The position numbers were made by a program, and so were the translations under genes. Shown here piece after piece: positions 49,145-59,988 of a stretch of DNA of 64,000 bases. This DNA comes from Colwellia maritima (GTDB lineage: Bacteria; Pseudomonadota; Gammaproteobacteria; Enterobacterales; Alteromonadaceae), in NCBI RefSeq assembly GCF_022669015.1, contig NZ_JAKKSL010000003.1:1-64000 (forward strand), given 5' to 3'. Positions within the stretch are counted from its first letter, which is position 1. Every line of letters starts with the position of its first letter. The notes beneath the pieces are model-generated. The model was not told where the DNA came from and did not search any database. It saw only the letters and a list, made by a program, of their open reading frames with translations.

Positions 49145-50359
49145 TTATAAATAATTAAATAAAGATAAATTTTGCAATTTACTAAATGTTTGCTGAGATA
49201 CTTGTAAGGCCACCTGAGATTGTTCAAATTCAGAGATTGCTTTCGCAAAATCTAAATCTTCGATACCCGCTTTGTTGGTGGTAATATTGAGTTCTATATC
49301 TAAATGCCTACTCTGCCGGTTTTCTAGTACTTGCAGGCGAATACCTGCATCAGCTCTACGTGATGAAATATGGTTCATCGCTGTACTCAACTGATTGAGC
49401 ATAGTGTTGTAATCAACCTGATGTTGCTCTATATCGTTTGAAGTAGCTCCTTGTTCAACTTGACTAATAGCATTGTTGAGTGTTTCAAAAACACTGATCT
49501 CTGCTGTTTCTGATAGTGTGAAATTTTCACCCGGCAATGGGTTGCCGCTCAAGGTAACATCAACCCCATTTGAAAGCGGAATATTTTGCCCAAGACTATA
49601 ACTAGTGGTTGAATAAACATTTGTAACACCATCAAGTACATTTAATTCGTCAGCGCCAGGACCGAACGTAAAGGTATAACTATGAGGGGTGCTGCCATTG
49701 TAAGCATGACGATCAGTTATATTTGCGCTTTCAACAGTAACCCCAGAAGTATTAGCGGGGCTGTTGGGATAGTTAGCAGTAAAATCACCAATAGCATTTT
49801 CAACATTCAAGAAGGCGTCATCACCAGGTTGGTTTGTTGCTATGTTAATATTCTTCGCTATTTGCAATTCGTTTACGCCTTTGTCACCACTGTATACAAC
49901 AGAACCGTCAACTTGTTGACTAAAGGGTTGCTGTTCTGTTTGATAGCCTGAAAAAATGTAATCACCTTGTTCATCTTGACTATTAGCAAGATCAATCAAT
50001 TGATCTAAGCTATTTCGCATTTGACTGGCAATCGATTGCAGATCTTCATCAGACATTCGGCCATTATTTGCCAATAACATATCTTGTTTGAAAGTATCTA
50101 ATAAGGTTTCAACATCAGCAAAAATCACCTCTTGCATACTATTATTATTTTCTGCCATGGTGATATTACGTTTATATTTTTCAATATTGGCAAGATCATC
50201 ATTAAAACCCGATAATGTGCTGTAAGAAATAGCGTCGTCTTTTGCTGTAAGTACACGTTTACCACTGGATAAATGCGCCATTTGATCATTAACATCTGCC
50301 GTTTTTTGGCTCATTAATTGGGTACTTTGAAAATAAAATTGGGATGTTGAGACACGCAT
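49145..50359 (-). CDS. flgL: Hook-filament junction protein FlgL
   Basis: An intact 404-aa HAP3. The N-terminus 'STSQFYFQSTQLMSQKTAD' with 'LSSGKRVLTAKDDAISYSTL' and the C-terminus 'TTNKAGIEDLDFAKAISEF' resemble flagellin ends, as expected. It links hook and filament with FlgK. It lies 10 bp after flgK, in the same operon. Confidence 0.94.
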   Translation of the reverse strand: MRVSTSQFYFQSTQLMSQKTADVNDQMAHLSSGKRVLTAKDDAISYSTLSGFNDDLANIEKYKRNITMAENNNSMQEVIFADVETLLDTFKQDMLLANNGRMSDEDLQSIASQMRNSLDQLIDLANSQDEQGDYIFSGYQTEQQPFSQQVDGSVVYSGDKGVNELQIAKNINIATNQPGDDAFLNVENAIGDFTANYPNSPANTSGVTVESANITDRHAYNGSTPHSYTFTFGPGADELNVLDGVTNVYSTTSYSLGQNIPLSNGVDVTLSGNPLPGENFTLSETAEISVFETLNNAISQVEQGATSNDIEQHQVDYNTMLNQLSTAMNHISSRRADAGIRLQVLENRQSRHLDIELNITTNKAGIEDLDFAKAISEFEQSQVALQVSQQTFSKLQNLSLFNYL

Positions 50360-50369
50360 AAATAACTCC

Positions 50370-52362
50370 TTATCTTACGGCTGCTAAAATAGTATCGAAA
50401 ATGGTATTTGCCGTAGATATAATTTGCGATGCGGCTTGATAAGCTTGCTGAAACTTTAAAAGGTTAGCCGCTTCTTCATCAAGATTCACACCTGAGGTTG
50501 CTTGATTTCGATTATACGCTTGGGTAAAAAGTGCTTGCGCAGTATCGGCCACTAGCTCTGCATTACTTGCATTAGCGCCAACAACAGACGTTGAAATAGC
50601 TAAGCTTTGACTAAAGGTTTCGTTACCACCGTTGGTTACCCCAACTTCTTGCGTTTTTGCCATGGCAACAGCATGATTACCATTACCAACACCAAAGGCG
50701 TCACCCAAAGTAAACGTTTCTCGAGCATTAGCCCCAAAGACCGGTAAGATCACCTTTAATTTCAATTTGAAAATCTGGAGAAACTGCAGGAATATCAACG
50801 ACAACACTGGCTCCGGCTGCATAACTACCTGAAGCAATCGTTGGCGGTGGCGGTGTATTGCTATTGTATACACGATAACTAAAAGTTCCTGGAGCACTTT
50901 CGTATACATCAACGGTAACGTCGTATGCTCTTGCAGCAACAGGATTAGTTACATTAGTGATTGAAACTTCACCATCACTAACATTGTTGTCTGAGGGCGT
51001 GGCAGCAATAGCGGTACTCGCGGCAATAGCATTACCATCCGTTAATGTGGTTTTCATTAATGCTGCACTATTTTTTGTTGGTACAATGGTAAAAGTATCA
51101 CCCGCAATCGGGGTACCTGTTTCAACAAATGAAAAACCATAATCAGGTGACGAGGGTGTATGTGTTCCTGCCGGTACTCCTGCGCCAGGCGCACCTAAAT
51201 TCTCACTAGCACCTGTGGTTAAGTTATATAACGTAAAATCAGTGCCATCAAAACGTACTTCAAAGTCATCAGTTGGTAATAATGACACATCATTAATAGT
51301 AATTTGAGCTTGGGTTGTACCGGTATTTGATGTAGGGGTTAACACACGCCCTTGTTGTAATTGGGTAGTATTGATATCAGTGAAAATATTTGCACCTTGC
51401 AAACCATTTAAATCTAAACCACTCGCTTGACTACCGTTTAACGTTGACGATATTGCCATCGCTAAGCGGTCAATTTCGTTACGAGTTTGCGTTAGGTGTT
51501 CGTCTCTAAATTCAAAGTTTGCCCCTAATGAACCACCTAAAGTACTACCACTGATAGCGACGCTACTATTGCCTCTGACTAAACTTAGTTGTGTTTTTTT
51601 TGCATCTGGGTCGCCACCATTAACTTGCAATGTCATGGGAGTGATCCCCGCTACAAGCGTTGTGCCTTGCCCTATCATAACAGTTAGAACACCGTTAGTA
51701 TCCTCAATGGTATTAACCCGAGTATATTCACTTAGTTCACCAATAAGTTGATCGCGTTTATCTAGTAAATCATTCGGTTGACCTGCTTGAGAGGTACCTT
51801 GCGAGTGCATAACCGTTTCATTTAATTTTGCCAACTCAAGAGAAATTTCAGAAATTCTTGATGCCACTTGTGAAATTTCGCCATTGACTGCATCAGTCAT
51901 TTTATCAAATGTGTTCGTTAACTCATTAAAGTCAGTACTTAAAATACTGGCTCGATTTAACACTATACTACGTAAACCTGAATCATTTGGATTATCAGCA
52001 ACACTATTAAGTGATTGATAAAAAAGATCTAAAGAGGAATTAACTGAACTACCTGAAGTACTCATCACTTGATCAAGTTGTGATAAATGTGTATTAAGTA
52101 AATCGGCATTGCCAAGGCTACTTTGCGTAAGTAGCTGCTCTTTATGGGAAAATTGATCGTATAACCGGGTAATATCTTGAATATAAGTGCCGCCACCAAT
52201 ATAGTTATTACCACTATTTAAACCAATAACAGCATTTTGATCCGCACGTTGTCGTGTATATCCTTCCGTATTTACATTACTAATATTATGACCAGTCGTT
52301 GCTAACTGTTGTTGTGCAGCTAATAAACCACTGATACCGGTTTGATATAAACTTACTGACAT
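50370..52362 (-). CDS. flgK: Hook-associated protein FlgK, one frame break
   Basis: HAP1 of the hook-filament junction. The N-terminus 'ISGLLAAQQQLATTGHNISN' and 'NTEGYTRQRAD' are typical; the C-terminal 'GVNLDEEAANLLKFQQAYQA' and 'SQIISTANTIFDTILAAV' are diagnostic. The frame breaks at 50735-50738 (CCCCAAA); one base fewer gives 'GDLTGLGANARETFTLGDAF'. Corrected length is 663 aa, with a long central domain. Confidence 0.94.
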
Positions 52363-52404
52363 AATGATAGCCTCAACACTTATCGTAATTTACTACGACT
52401 TGTT

Positions 52405-53505
52405 TTATTTAGTGATTAAATTTGAGACTGTACGAAGTGTTGCCATTATTTTGTCGGCATATTGTGGATCGGTCGCATAGCCTGCTTCCTGTAAACCCTG
52501 AAAAAACGCTCCACATTGCCGGAATTTTCTAATGCATCTTGGTATCTATCGTTATTGGTAAGAAAGCTGACATAATCATTGAAGCTTTCATCTAGCGATT
52601 GATAAGCCCTAAAAGGTGCTGATTTTTTGATCATTGCGCCCAATTCAAACTCTAACGTATCTTTTTGAATATGCTCACCTTCCCAACGGTTATCAGCTTT
52701 AATATTAAAAAGATTATGCGAACTAGTCCCCTGTTTATCTTTAATTATTTTTGTTCCCCAAACCTGTTTCTAATGCCGCTTGTGCAATCACAACTTGAAA
52801 AGGAACACCGATTTTTTCTTGTACAATTTTGGCAGGTTCAGTCAGTGCTGTAACAAAGTCTTTTGGCTCGGCAAATGAAGGTGTGGAAAAATTGACACTT
52901 TGTCCATTTTTTGCCGTTTCATCTAGGTTATTTCTTGGCGGTACAAAAGGAATACGCGTAACACTATCGTTGCCATTTTGCTCGTTTTGATTTGACGTTA
53001 GTGCTGCTTTTGATGATGAATATAAGGTAAACGGGTTTGACGGCTGTGTTGCCATATCATCCATTGCTACCGACTTTTCATTAGCGCTTATTTTTGACGA
53101 TTGTCTGTTGATTTGTTCAAGGTTTCCATCATTGCGTAATACAGTTCTGGGAGTAAAATTGTCATCACCGCCACCCAGTTGTCTCACAATAAGGTCTGTT
53201 AACCCTAATGAGCCATTAGAAGATAATTCAATGGCCATTTGTTGATCGCTCATATCACGATAAAATTTAGTTGATTCTGAATTAAACGGACTATCAGACT
53301 CTAATACATCTTCGGCTTTACGCATGCTTTTTAATAACATTTGCATAAAAATAGCTTCAAACTGCTGCGCAGCTTCTTGTAAAGCTGCTTTTTTACTTTC
53401 ACCGTCAGATTCTTTTGATTGTCGGCGAATGGCATTCAAGCCCGTTAGTTCTAATGAATTACGCGCTTGTTCAAAGTTAGAAGTGTTAAGTAAATTATCA
53501 GCCAT
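52405..53505 (-). CDS. flgJ: Rod cap and peptidoglycan hydrolase FlgJ, two frame breaks
   Basis: The N-terminal rod-cap domain shows 'ALQEAAQQFEAIFMQMLLKS' and 'YRDMSDQQMAIEL'. A Ser/Asn-rich linker leads to the C-terminal glucosaminidase-type domain: 'GVPFQVVIAQAALETGWG', 'SSHNLFNIKADNRWEG' and 'GLQEAGYATDPQYADKI'. Breaks lie at 52760-52762 (one base too many after CCCC) and 52501-52506 (A6 run, one short). The corrected protein has 366 aa and ends at 52405. FlgJ opens the cell wall for the growing rod. Confidence 0.93.
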
Positions 53506-53543
53506 AAATTTCTACCGTTAAATATTTATCTTAAATATTTACC

Positions 53544-54626
53544 TTAAATAACAATCAGCTCGCCACGAATTGCACCTGCTTGATCAAGCGCTTCTAAAAT
53601 CGCCATTACATCGCCAGGTCCCGCGCCAACTTCGTTCATTGCTCTAACTAGAGTGTCTAATGTTACCCCAGGTTGAAATACAAACATACGCGCATCTTCT
53701 TGAGTAAGGTTCACATTAGAATCATTGGTCACCACGGTTTCACCTTCTGCAAAAGCGCCTGGTTGAGACACTTTTTTAGCTTCATTTATCGTCACGGTAA
53801 TGCCACCATGCGTAATTGCCGCGGCAAGTAATTGCACCTCTGAACCGATAACGATGGTGCCAGTACGTGAGTTAACTATTATTTTTGCTGAAGGTAATGT
53901 TTGGTTCAAACTCTAAGTTTTCTAAAACCGATAAAAAACTAACCCGATCACTAATGTCTCTTGGTGCGGTTACTTTTACTGAAGTGGCATCAATCGCTTT
54001 TGCTGAACCAACAATCAGATTGTTTATTGTGTCTGATAAACGTTTTGCTGTAGTAAAATCTGAGTTGTGTAAGTTAAATGTAATAGAGTCACCCATGGAG
54101 AAAGGAGATTTAATTTCACGTTCTACGGTGGCGCCATTTGCAATACGCCCTACGGTAGGAATATTGACCAAAATTTTCGAGCCATCAAGGCCACCAAGAC
54201 CTAAACCACTCACAACTAAGCTACCCTGAGCAACAGCATAGGCATTGCCATCAAGCCCCATCAACATCGTTTGTAATAAGGTGCCACCACGTAAACTCTG
54301 TGCGCTTCCCATACTAGAAACAGTTACATCAATGGTTTGACCAGGTTTTGCAAAAGCAGTTAATTCAGCATGAACAGCAACAGCAGCAACATTTTTAATT
54401 TTTGGCTTTAAGTTCTCTGGCATTGTAATACCAAAGTTACTCAACATAGTTTTAAAACTTTGTTCTGTAAATGGGCTTTGTTCTCCCGTTCCGGGTAAAC
54501 CCACAACAAGGCCGTAACCAATCAGTTGGTTTGAACGTACGCCTTCCACATCAGTTAAGTCTTTAATACGTTGTGACTACCGGAAAAGCTCAGTAAAATA
54601 AAAATAATTGCCAAGACTGCTTTCAT
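53544..54626 (-). CDS. flgI: Flagellar P-ring protein FlgI, two frame breaks
   Basis: The P ring surrounds the rod in the periplasm. The start at 54626 opens a signal peptide ('[17 protein letters not shown]'). Then follow '[20 protein letters not shown]', '[18 protein letters not shown]', '[20 protein letters not shown]' and '[18 protein letters not shown]'. Breaks lie near 54572-54576 (one short) and 53900-53902 (one too many). The corrected protein has 360 aa. It lies between flgH and flgJ. Confidence 0.94.
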
Positions 54627-54701
54627 AATATTACCCTGCATAGGAGAATTTGGTACTTAAGTTTTTGAAAATTAATACGGATTGACTACAAATGTCAGTA
54701 C

Positions 54702-55409
54702 CTATATTGGCCACCACGAACTATTGAAAAATTTAGTTAACCACCCTTGTTCATTAGCGTCAGCAAAGGTGCCTGTTCCTGAATATTGAATGCGTGCGTT
54801 AGCAACCTTTGTCGATAATATGGTGTTATTAGAGTTAATATCTTTAGGACGAATAATGCCTGTTAAACGAATATATTCATCACCATTATTCAAGGTAAGC
54901 CATTTTTCGCCTCGGATCATTAAGTTGCCATTAGGCAGAACTTTTAAGACGTGCACAGATATATCACCACTTAAACTATTCCCTTGATCCGATTTTGAAT
55001 CGCCCTTAAAGCTGTTGTTTTGATTAACTCCAAACTGCAATGACTTACCACTTATTGTTGCCGGCACTCCACCTAGACCAACAATAGGATCCAGTACGGC
55101 GCTATTTTCTTTTTTCAATTCGGTTTTTGCATTTTTATTCGCTTGAGTACTTTCGCTTAATATAACGGAAATAATATCCCCAGTACGATGCGCTTTCGAG
55201 TCAGAATAAATGTTATTGACGTAGTTTGCTTTAAATAAGGAGCCTGTTGGAATTATTGACGCTTCTTCAACTTCAGGCAAAATTGGCGCGAAGTCAGGGT
55301 CATTAGGTAAGGCTTTACTTAATTCAACGGTATTACTACAACCGCTAAGTTGAGCAACAAATAAGACGACTGCTAAACTTATGCTGATTCTATTACGTGT
55401 GTTTCTCAT
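54702..55409 (-). CDS. flgH: Flagellar L-ring lipoprotein FlgH
   Basis: An intact 235-aa outer-membrane L-ring protein. The start is ATG 55409, five bases after a GGAGGC site. The signal ends in the lipobox 'LSGC'. Family signatures are 'SLFKANYVNNIYSDSKAHR', 'GDIISVILSESTQANKNAKT' and 'NGNLMIRGEKWLTLNNGDEY' with 'IRLTGIIRPKDI'. Confidence 0.95.
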   Translation of the reverse strand: MRNTRNRISISLAVVLFVAQLSGCSNTVELSKALPNDPDFAPILPEVEEASIIPTGSLFKANYVNNIYSDSKAHRTGDIISVILSESTQANKNAKTELKKENSAVLDPIVGLGGVPATISGKSLQFGVNQNNSFKGDSKSDQGNSLSGDISVHVLKVLPNGNLMIRGEKWLTLNNGDEYIRLTGIIRPKDINSNNTILSTKVANARIQYSGTGTFADANEQGWLTKFFNSSWWPI

Positions 55410-55558
55410 AATTGCCTCCAACCTATTACCTTTACTGGTTTTGTTCTATGGGCAAGCTATTGCCCCTTGGGTGGACCAAAGTCCCCTCTGCTTGACTGAT
55501 TTAATACTTAACTTTAAAAATTAAACAATAGATTTCAGCCGCGAGCAGAACCCATTAT

Positions 55559-56347
55559 TTATAATTGTTGATTGATATAACTTAACATTTCATCAACAGC
55601 AGAAATTACTTTTGAATTCATTTCATATACTCGTTGAGATTCAATTAAGTTAACCAACTCTTCTGTTGTATTTACGTTAGACGTTTCTAGAGCGCCTTGT
55701 ACCAACATGCCATATCCTTCAAGCCCTGGTACACCTTCTTGTGGTGCGCCACTTACGCCGGTTTCTGTAAATAAGTTTTGTCCTATCGGCTCAAGCCCTG
55801 TTGGGTTAACAAAATTAACCGTATTAATTTGTCCTACAATCGCCGGCTCTGCTTGCCCTTGTATGGTTACAGATACCTCACCGTCTTGTGATATAACAAT
55901 ATTTACCGCATCTTCAGGTATCGTGACTTGGGGTTGTAATAAATAACCTGCACCTGGCGTAACAATGTTTCCTTCATCATCCATAGTAAATTGACCATTA
56001 CGGCTAAATGCGGAGGTACCATCTGGCATTTGAATTTCAAAAAAACCTTCACCTTGAATCATCAAGTCAAGCGAATTATCTGTTGTTAACATATCCCCTT
56101 GTGTATGAATTTTTTGCGTGGCAACTACTTTTGTACCGGCACCTAACATTAAACCTGAAGGTGCTTCGCTATCGTCAGCCGTACGCCCACCTGGTTGGTT
56201 AATGTTTTGATAAAGCAAATCTTCAAATACAGCTCTGCTCTTTTTAAAGCCAACGGTACTGGCGTTAGCAAGGTTATTTGAAATAACGGCTATATCTTTG
56301 GTTTGTGCATCTAAACCTGTTTTACTGATCCATAATCTTGGGTTCAT
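55559..56347 (-). CDS. flgG: Distal rod protein FlgG
   Basis: An intact 262-aa rod protein. The N-terminus 'LWISKTGLDAQTKDIAVISN' and 'NLANASTVGFKKSRAVFEDL' are the FlgBCEFG signature, with the FlgG-specific 'YQNINQPGG' insertion. The C-terminus is 'ETSNVNTTEELVNLIESQR'. It has the standard length and lies between flgF (49 bp) and flgH. Confidence 0.96.
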   Translation of the reverse strand: MNPRLWISKTGLDAQTKDIAVISNNLANASTVGFKKSRAVFEDLLYQNINQPGGRTADDSEAPSGLMLGAGTKVVATQKIHTQGDMLTTDNSLDLMIQGEGFFEIQMPDGTSAFSRNGQFTMDDEGNIVTPGAGYLLQPQVTIPEDAVNIVISQDGEVSVTIQGQAEPAIVGQINTVNFVNPTGLEPIGQNLFTETGVSGAPQEGVPGLEGYGMLVQGALETSNVNTTEELVNLIESQRVYEMNSKVISAVDEMLSYINQQL

Positions 56348-56396
56348 ACATCACCTCTAAATTTTTCATTGCTTTTCATGACACATTTAATAAACA

Positions 56397-57173
56397 CTAA
56401 AATGCTCGTAATAATGCAGAACTGCTCGAATCAATTTCTTCTGCCGTTTTCATTAGCTTCAAATGCATTTCAAATTGTCTTTGTAATGCAATCATATCTG
56501 TCATTTCAGACAAAGGATTTACATTGCTTGACTCAAGTGCGCCGCCTTGTACTTGCACATTTGCATCACTCAGCTCAACTTGACCATCTTTACGTCTAAA
56601 TAGACCATCAGCCCCTTTTTCAATTAACCGAACGTCAGGGTTTACTAGTTTAATACGGCCAACTTCTTCTTGCGCATTCCTAGGTGCACCTTCAGGTTGA
56701 ACCATAATTGTTCCGTCTGGAGAAATTTGAATATTACTTACCGGTAATGGCAAAATGATAGGACCATTATCGCCTAACACAAGTTCACCATTTGAGGTTT
56801 CTAATGTACCATCTTCAGTTAAGCGTAAATGCCCTTGCCTGCTGTATGCTTCACCCTGACCGAACCCTAACGAATTAGCGTTAGATAACTCGGGAGTTTG
56901 CACAGCAAACCAACCATCACCTTTAACTGCGATGTCAAGAGAACGACCTGTCATTAATAAAGCACCAGAGTCAAAATTTTGGCTTGCACGTTCTGTCATA
57001 GAAAAAACACGTGTAGGCTGACCTTCACCAAATGCTTGCATAGAACGCGCTTGTGCCAAATCAGCCTTGAAGCCTGTTGTCTTGGCATTGGCAAGGTTAT
57101 TGGCGTTAATTGCTAGCGCTTGCATGTTTTGTTTGGCACCGCTCATGGCGACATAAAGCATCTTATCCATCAT
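56397..57173 (-). CDS. flgF: Proximal rod protein FlgF
   Basis: An intact 258-aa rod protein. 'MLYVAMSGAKQNMQALAINA' and 'NNLANAKTTGFKADLAQARS' mark the N-terminus and 'ESSNVNPLSEMTDMIALQRQ' the C-terminus. A second ATG follows directly (57170). It is the first gene of a flgFGHIJKL unit: a sigma-54 element stands upstream and a strong terminator separates it from flgE. Confidence 0.95.
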   Translation of the reverse strand: MMDKMLYVAMSGAKQNMQALAINANNLANAKTTGFKADLAQARSMQAFGEGQPTRVFSMTERASQNFDSGALLMTGRSLDIAVKGDGWFAVQTPELSNANSLGFGQGEAYSRQGHLRLTEDGTLETSNGELVLGDNGPIILPLPVSNIQISPDGTIMVQPEGAPRNAQEEVGRIKLVNPDVRLIEKGADGLFRRKDGQVELSDANVQVQGGALESSNVNPLSEMTDMIALQRQFEMHLKLMKTAEEIDSSSSALLRAF

Positions 57174-57209
57174 GGTTTACCGGTAATTGAAAGTATTAAA
57201 TTAATAATT

Positions 57210-57224
57210 GCAAGAAAAATGCCA
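57210..57224 (-). promoter_or_regulatory. Sigma-54 promoter of the flgF operon
   Basis: Minus-strand TGGCATTTTTCTTGC shows TGGCA, N10 and TTGC followed by A, 37 bp upstream of the flgF start. The 300-base gap between flgF and flgE (57174-57473) holds only this promoter and the hairpin at 57404-57453. Confidence 0.8.
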
Positions 57225-57403
57225 AGAGTAGAAACCATACCAGTTTCATTAATTAAGTGATCTATTTTATACGTAGAAATGCAAGTAGGAATGATCCCTA
57301 GTTAGTGAGATTAATAGTATTAAACAATTCCAGGTGAAATGGGGTGATGTAGGATGTAGAGAGTAATTCATTGCTAAACTGAATTTCGTTGAACAAATAA
57401 TTG

Positions 57404-57453
57404 AAAAGCTGCGATGTTCAAGTAATCAACATCACTCGAACATCGCAGCTTTT
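57404..57453. terminator. Strong hairpin terminator between flgE and flgF
   Basis: Arms aaaagctgcgatgttc (57404-57419) and gaacatcgcagctttt (57438-57453) are a perfect 16-bp inverted repeat with A/T tracts outside. It lies 21 bp after the flgE stop and divides flgBCDE from flgFGHIJKL. Confidence 0.9.
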
Positions 57454-57473
57454 TTAGCTAAATTTAATTAAAT

Positions 57474-58807
57474 TTATCTGATTTGTAAAATAGTTTGATT
57501 CAGTTGGTTATCAACCTCTAGCGCTCTTGAGTTAGCCTGGAAGTTTCGTTGTGCAGAAATTAAGTCAATTAACTCTGTCGTTAAGTTAACATTCGCTTGT
57601 TCAAGGGCAGAAGAGTTGATAGTACCAAAAGTACCAGAGCCCGCTTCACCTGCTAACGCCTCACCAGAGCTAATACTCTCTTTCCAACTTGTACCGCCAA
57701 CTTGTTGTAAACCTTGCTCGTTAGCAAAATTAACCATGGTAATTCTAGATAATGGCTCTGAAGTACCATTACTATAGGTGGCTCGTACTAAACCGTCAGT
57801 ACCAATGTCAATGCCAGTTAAACGACCTACGGCTAAACCATCTTGGCTTAATGCGGTTACTTCAAAATTAGAGGCAAATTGAGTAGGTTCATTAGAATTA
57901 GGTCCACTTGTATCGAGATTAAAATCAATAATAACTTGTTGTGTGGGATCGGCACCATTACTTAAAATAGTAGCACCAAATGCCGCTGTTTGTATGGTAC
58001 CTGGTTTTTGTTCTATAAAATCCCCACTCGTATTAAATAACAAAACAGCCCCTGTAACGCCGCCCCAGTAGGTTGTACTAAAGTAGACGCTGCCGGATTT
58101 GCTGCAGCTGCAGGTATATCAACCATTTGCTCATCTACTGCGGTAAACACATTCCATTCATTAGCAGCAGCTTTAACAAAGTAATAGGTCATAATATGGC
58201 TATCACCTAATGAATCAAAAACAGTTACTGACGTTGAATTGTTAAAGGTTAACGGGTCTGTTGGATCAAATGTTCCGTTAGCCGGAGGAACATCACCCGC
58301 AGGTAAGTTCATACGAATATCAACTTCACTCGACTGCGTTGGAGCGCCTGATGATGTAGGTATACGAATAGGCGATGCTGTACTTAAGCTAACTGACGCT
58401 GACGTACCATCTGCGTTGATAGGAAACCCTAATAAATGCCCACCAAGAGAGTTCACCACAAAATTATCGTCATTTAATTTAAACTGGCCTGCGCGAGTAT
58501 ATGAGGTTTCGAGTGAATCTATCTCTGGCACCGTTGCAAAAAAGCCATTACCCGTTATCGCCAAATCAAGGGCATTATTAGTAAATTGAATACTGCCTTG
58601 AGAAAATTGTTGGGCAACTTCTGACGTTAAGACACCATCACCTACTTTTGTTTTTCCTGAGGCTAAAAGTGATGATGCATATACATCAACAAATTCAGCA
58701 CGAGACTCTTTAAAGCCAACCGTATTTACGTTAGCGATGTTGTTTGATGTTACATCCAAATCTTTTTGTGCTGCGTTTAATCCGCTCAATGCTATATTAA
58801 ATGACAT
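57474..58807 (-). CDS. flgE: Flagellar hook protein FlgE, one frame break
   Basis: The hook subunit. The N-terminus 'SFNIALSGLNAAQKDLDVTS' and 'NNIANVNTVGFKESRAEFVD' and the C-terminus 'ALEQANVNLTTELIDLISAQ', 'RNFQANSRALEVDNQLNQTI' are typical. The frame breaks in the C4 run at 58049-58052; one extra base gives 'ALQGAVLLFNTSGDF'. Corrected length is 444 aa. It is the last gene of the flgBCDE unit. Confidence 0.95.
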
Positions 58808-58868
58808 AATTTACCTCTCTTAAAAATTCTTTCATTGTTCGCTGAAGTATTATTCAGCAATTAATTGA

Positions 58869-59558
58869 CTAACCTTCTGAAACTTCAACCACATCAGATA
58901 AATTCATAGCACTTCCGCCATTAAGGTTGAGCACAATATTGCCACCTGAGCCGCCTAACGTGACACTATCAACTTTTCGGTAGGTCATGGCTTGTAATTC
59001 GGAAGCTACACCATCAACAAGACCCGCTATTCTAAAACGATAAGCTCCCGCGGGTGCTGCTTCTCCGACCGACGTTTGCCCATCCCAGGTAAATGTTCCG
59101 CCGCCTTCACTTAAACTCCCCACAGGAACGGTTTGAATAATTTCACCGGCAATATTCTCAACGTAGATATTGACATTACTCGCTGACTCATCAGTGACTA
59201 TTTTACCTTTAACTGGCTCGCCTTCCGCCATACCAAAAACATTGTCTTCCACTAACACACTGCGCCCAACAAGCGAAGAAGCTTGTAATGCTTGGCTTGA
59301 GGTCATGGAACTAGCAAAGCTAGTAAAAGAGTCATTTAATTGTTGCACGCCATCTGTGGTTGAGAAGGCAGTCATTTGCGAAATCATTTCGTTGTTATCT
59401 ACAGGCTTAGTTGGATCTTGGTTGGCTAGCTCCTGCGTTAGTAAAGCAAAGAAATCAGCCTGAGTAAGCATGCCATTGTCATTTTCGTCGGCAACTTTAT
59501 ATTCTTCGTTCTGCCAACGCATTGAGTCTAAGGTACTTGTACTGCTAACTGTTGTCAT
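58869..59558 (-). CDS. flgD: Hook cap / hook assembly scaffold FlgD
   Basis: An intact 229-aa FlgD. The start is ATG 59558 after AGGAGTAGGTG. The conserved N-terminal part 'QADFFALLTQELANQDPTKP', 'VDNNEMISQMTAFSTTDGVQ' and the Ig-like C-terminal domain ('GTFTWDGQTSVGEAAPAGAY') are visible. It caps the growing hook. Confidence 0.95.
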   Translation of the reverse strand: MTTVSSTSTLDSMRWQNEEYKVADENDNGMLTQADFFALLTQELANQDPTKPVDNNEMISQMTAFSTTDGVQQLNDSFTSFASSMTSSQALQASSLVGRSVLVEDNVFGMAEGEPVKGKIVTDESASNVNIYVENIAGEIIQTVPVGSLSEGGGTFTWDGQTSVGEAAPAGAYRFRIAGLVDGVASELQAMTYRKVDSVTLGGSGGNIVLNLNGGSAMNLSDVVEVSEG

Positions 59559-59568
59559 CACCTACTCC

Positions 59569-59988
59569 TTATCTTTGACCAAGCTGAAGGGTTTTATTTA
59601 ACATGTTCTTTGCTGACTCAGCTAGTTGCACGTTAGTTTGATATGAACGAGAGGCTGATATCATATTCGTCATCTCCTCTATCACATTTACATTAGGCTT
59701 ATATATATAGCCTTCTTTGTCTGCCATTGGATGCTCAGGGGAATATTCAACGTTTAACGGTTTGTTACTTTCAACAATACCCAACACTTGAACACCAACA
59801 CTTGAATCTTGTCCATCGGCAGCATTTTGCATAGCAGCGGCAAAAACTGGATGACGAGCGCGGTATACTTCATCAACACTTGAACTAACACTGTCTGCAT
59901 TAGCAATATTACTGGCTGTGGTATTCAAACGCGTTGATTGTGCGCTCATACCACTCGCTGTGATACTAAATACGTTAAAGAGACTCAT
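59569..59988 (-). CDS. flgC: Proximal rod protein FlgC
   Basis: An intact 139-aa rod protein: 'SLFNVFSITASGMSAQSTRL', 'NTTASNIANADSVSSSVDEV', 'YRARHPVFAAAM' and 'NVIEEMTNMISASRSYQTNV'. Its ATG overlaps the flgB stop (TAATG). Confidence 0.96.
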   Translation of the reverse strand: MSLFNVFSITASGMSAQSTRLNTTASNIANADSVSSSVDEVYRARHPVFAAAMQNAADGQDSSVGVQVLGIVESNKPLNVEYSPEHPMADKEGYIYKPNVNVIEEMTNMISASRSYQTNVQLAESAKNMLNKTLQLGQR

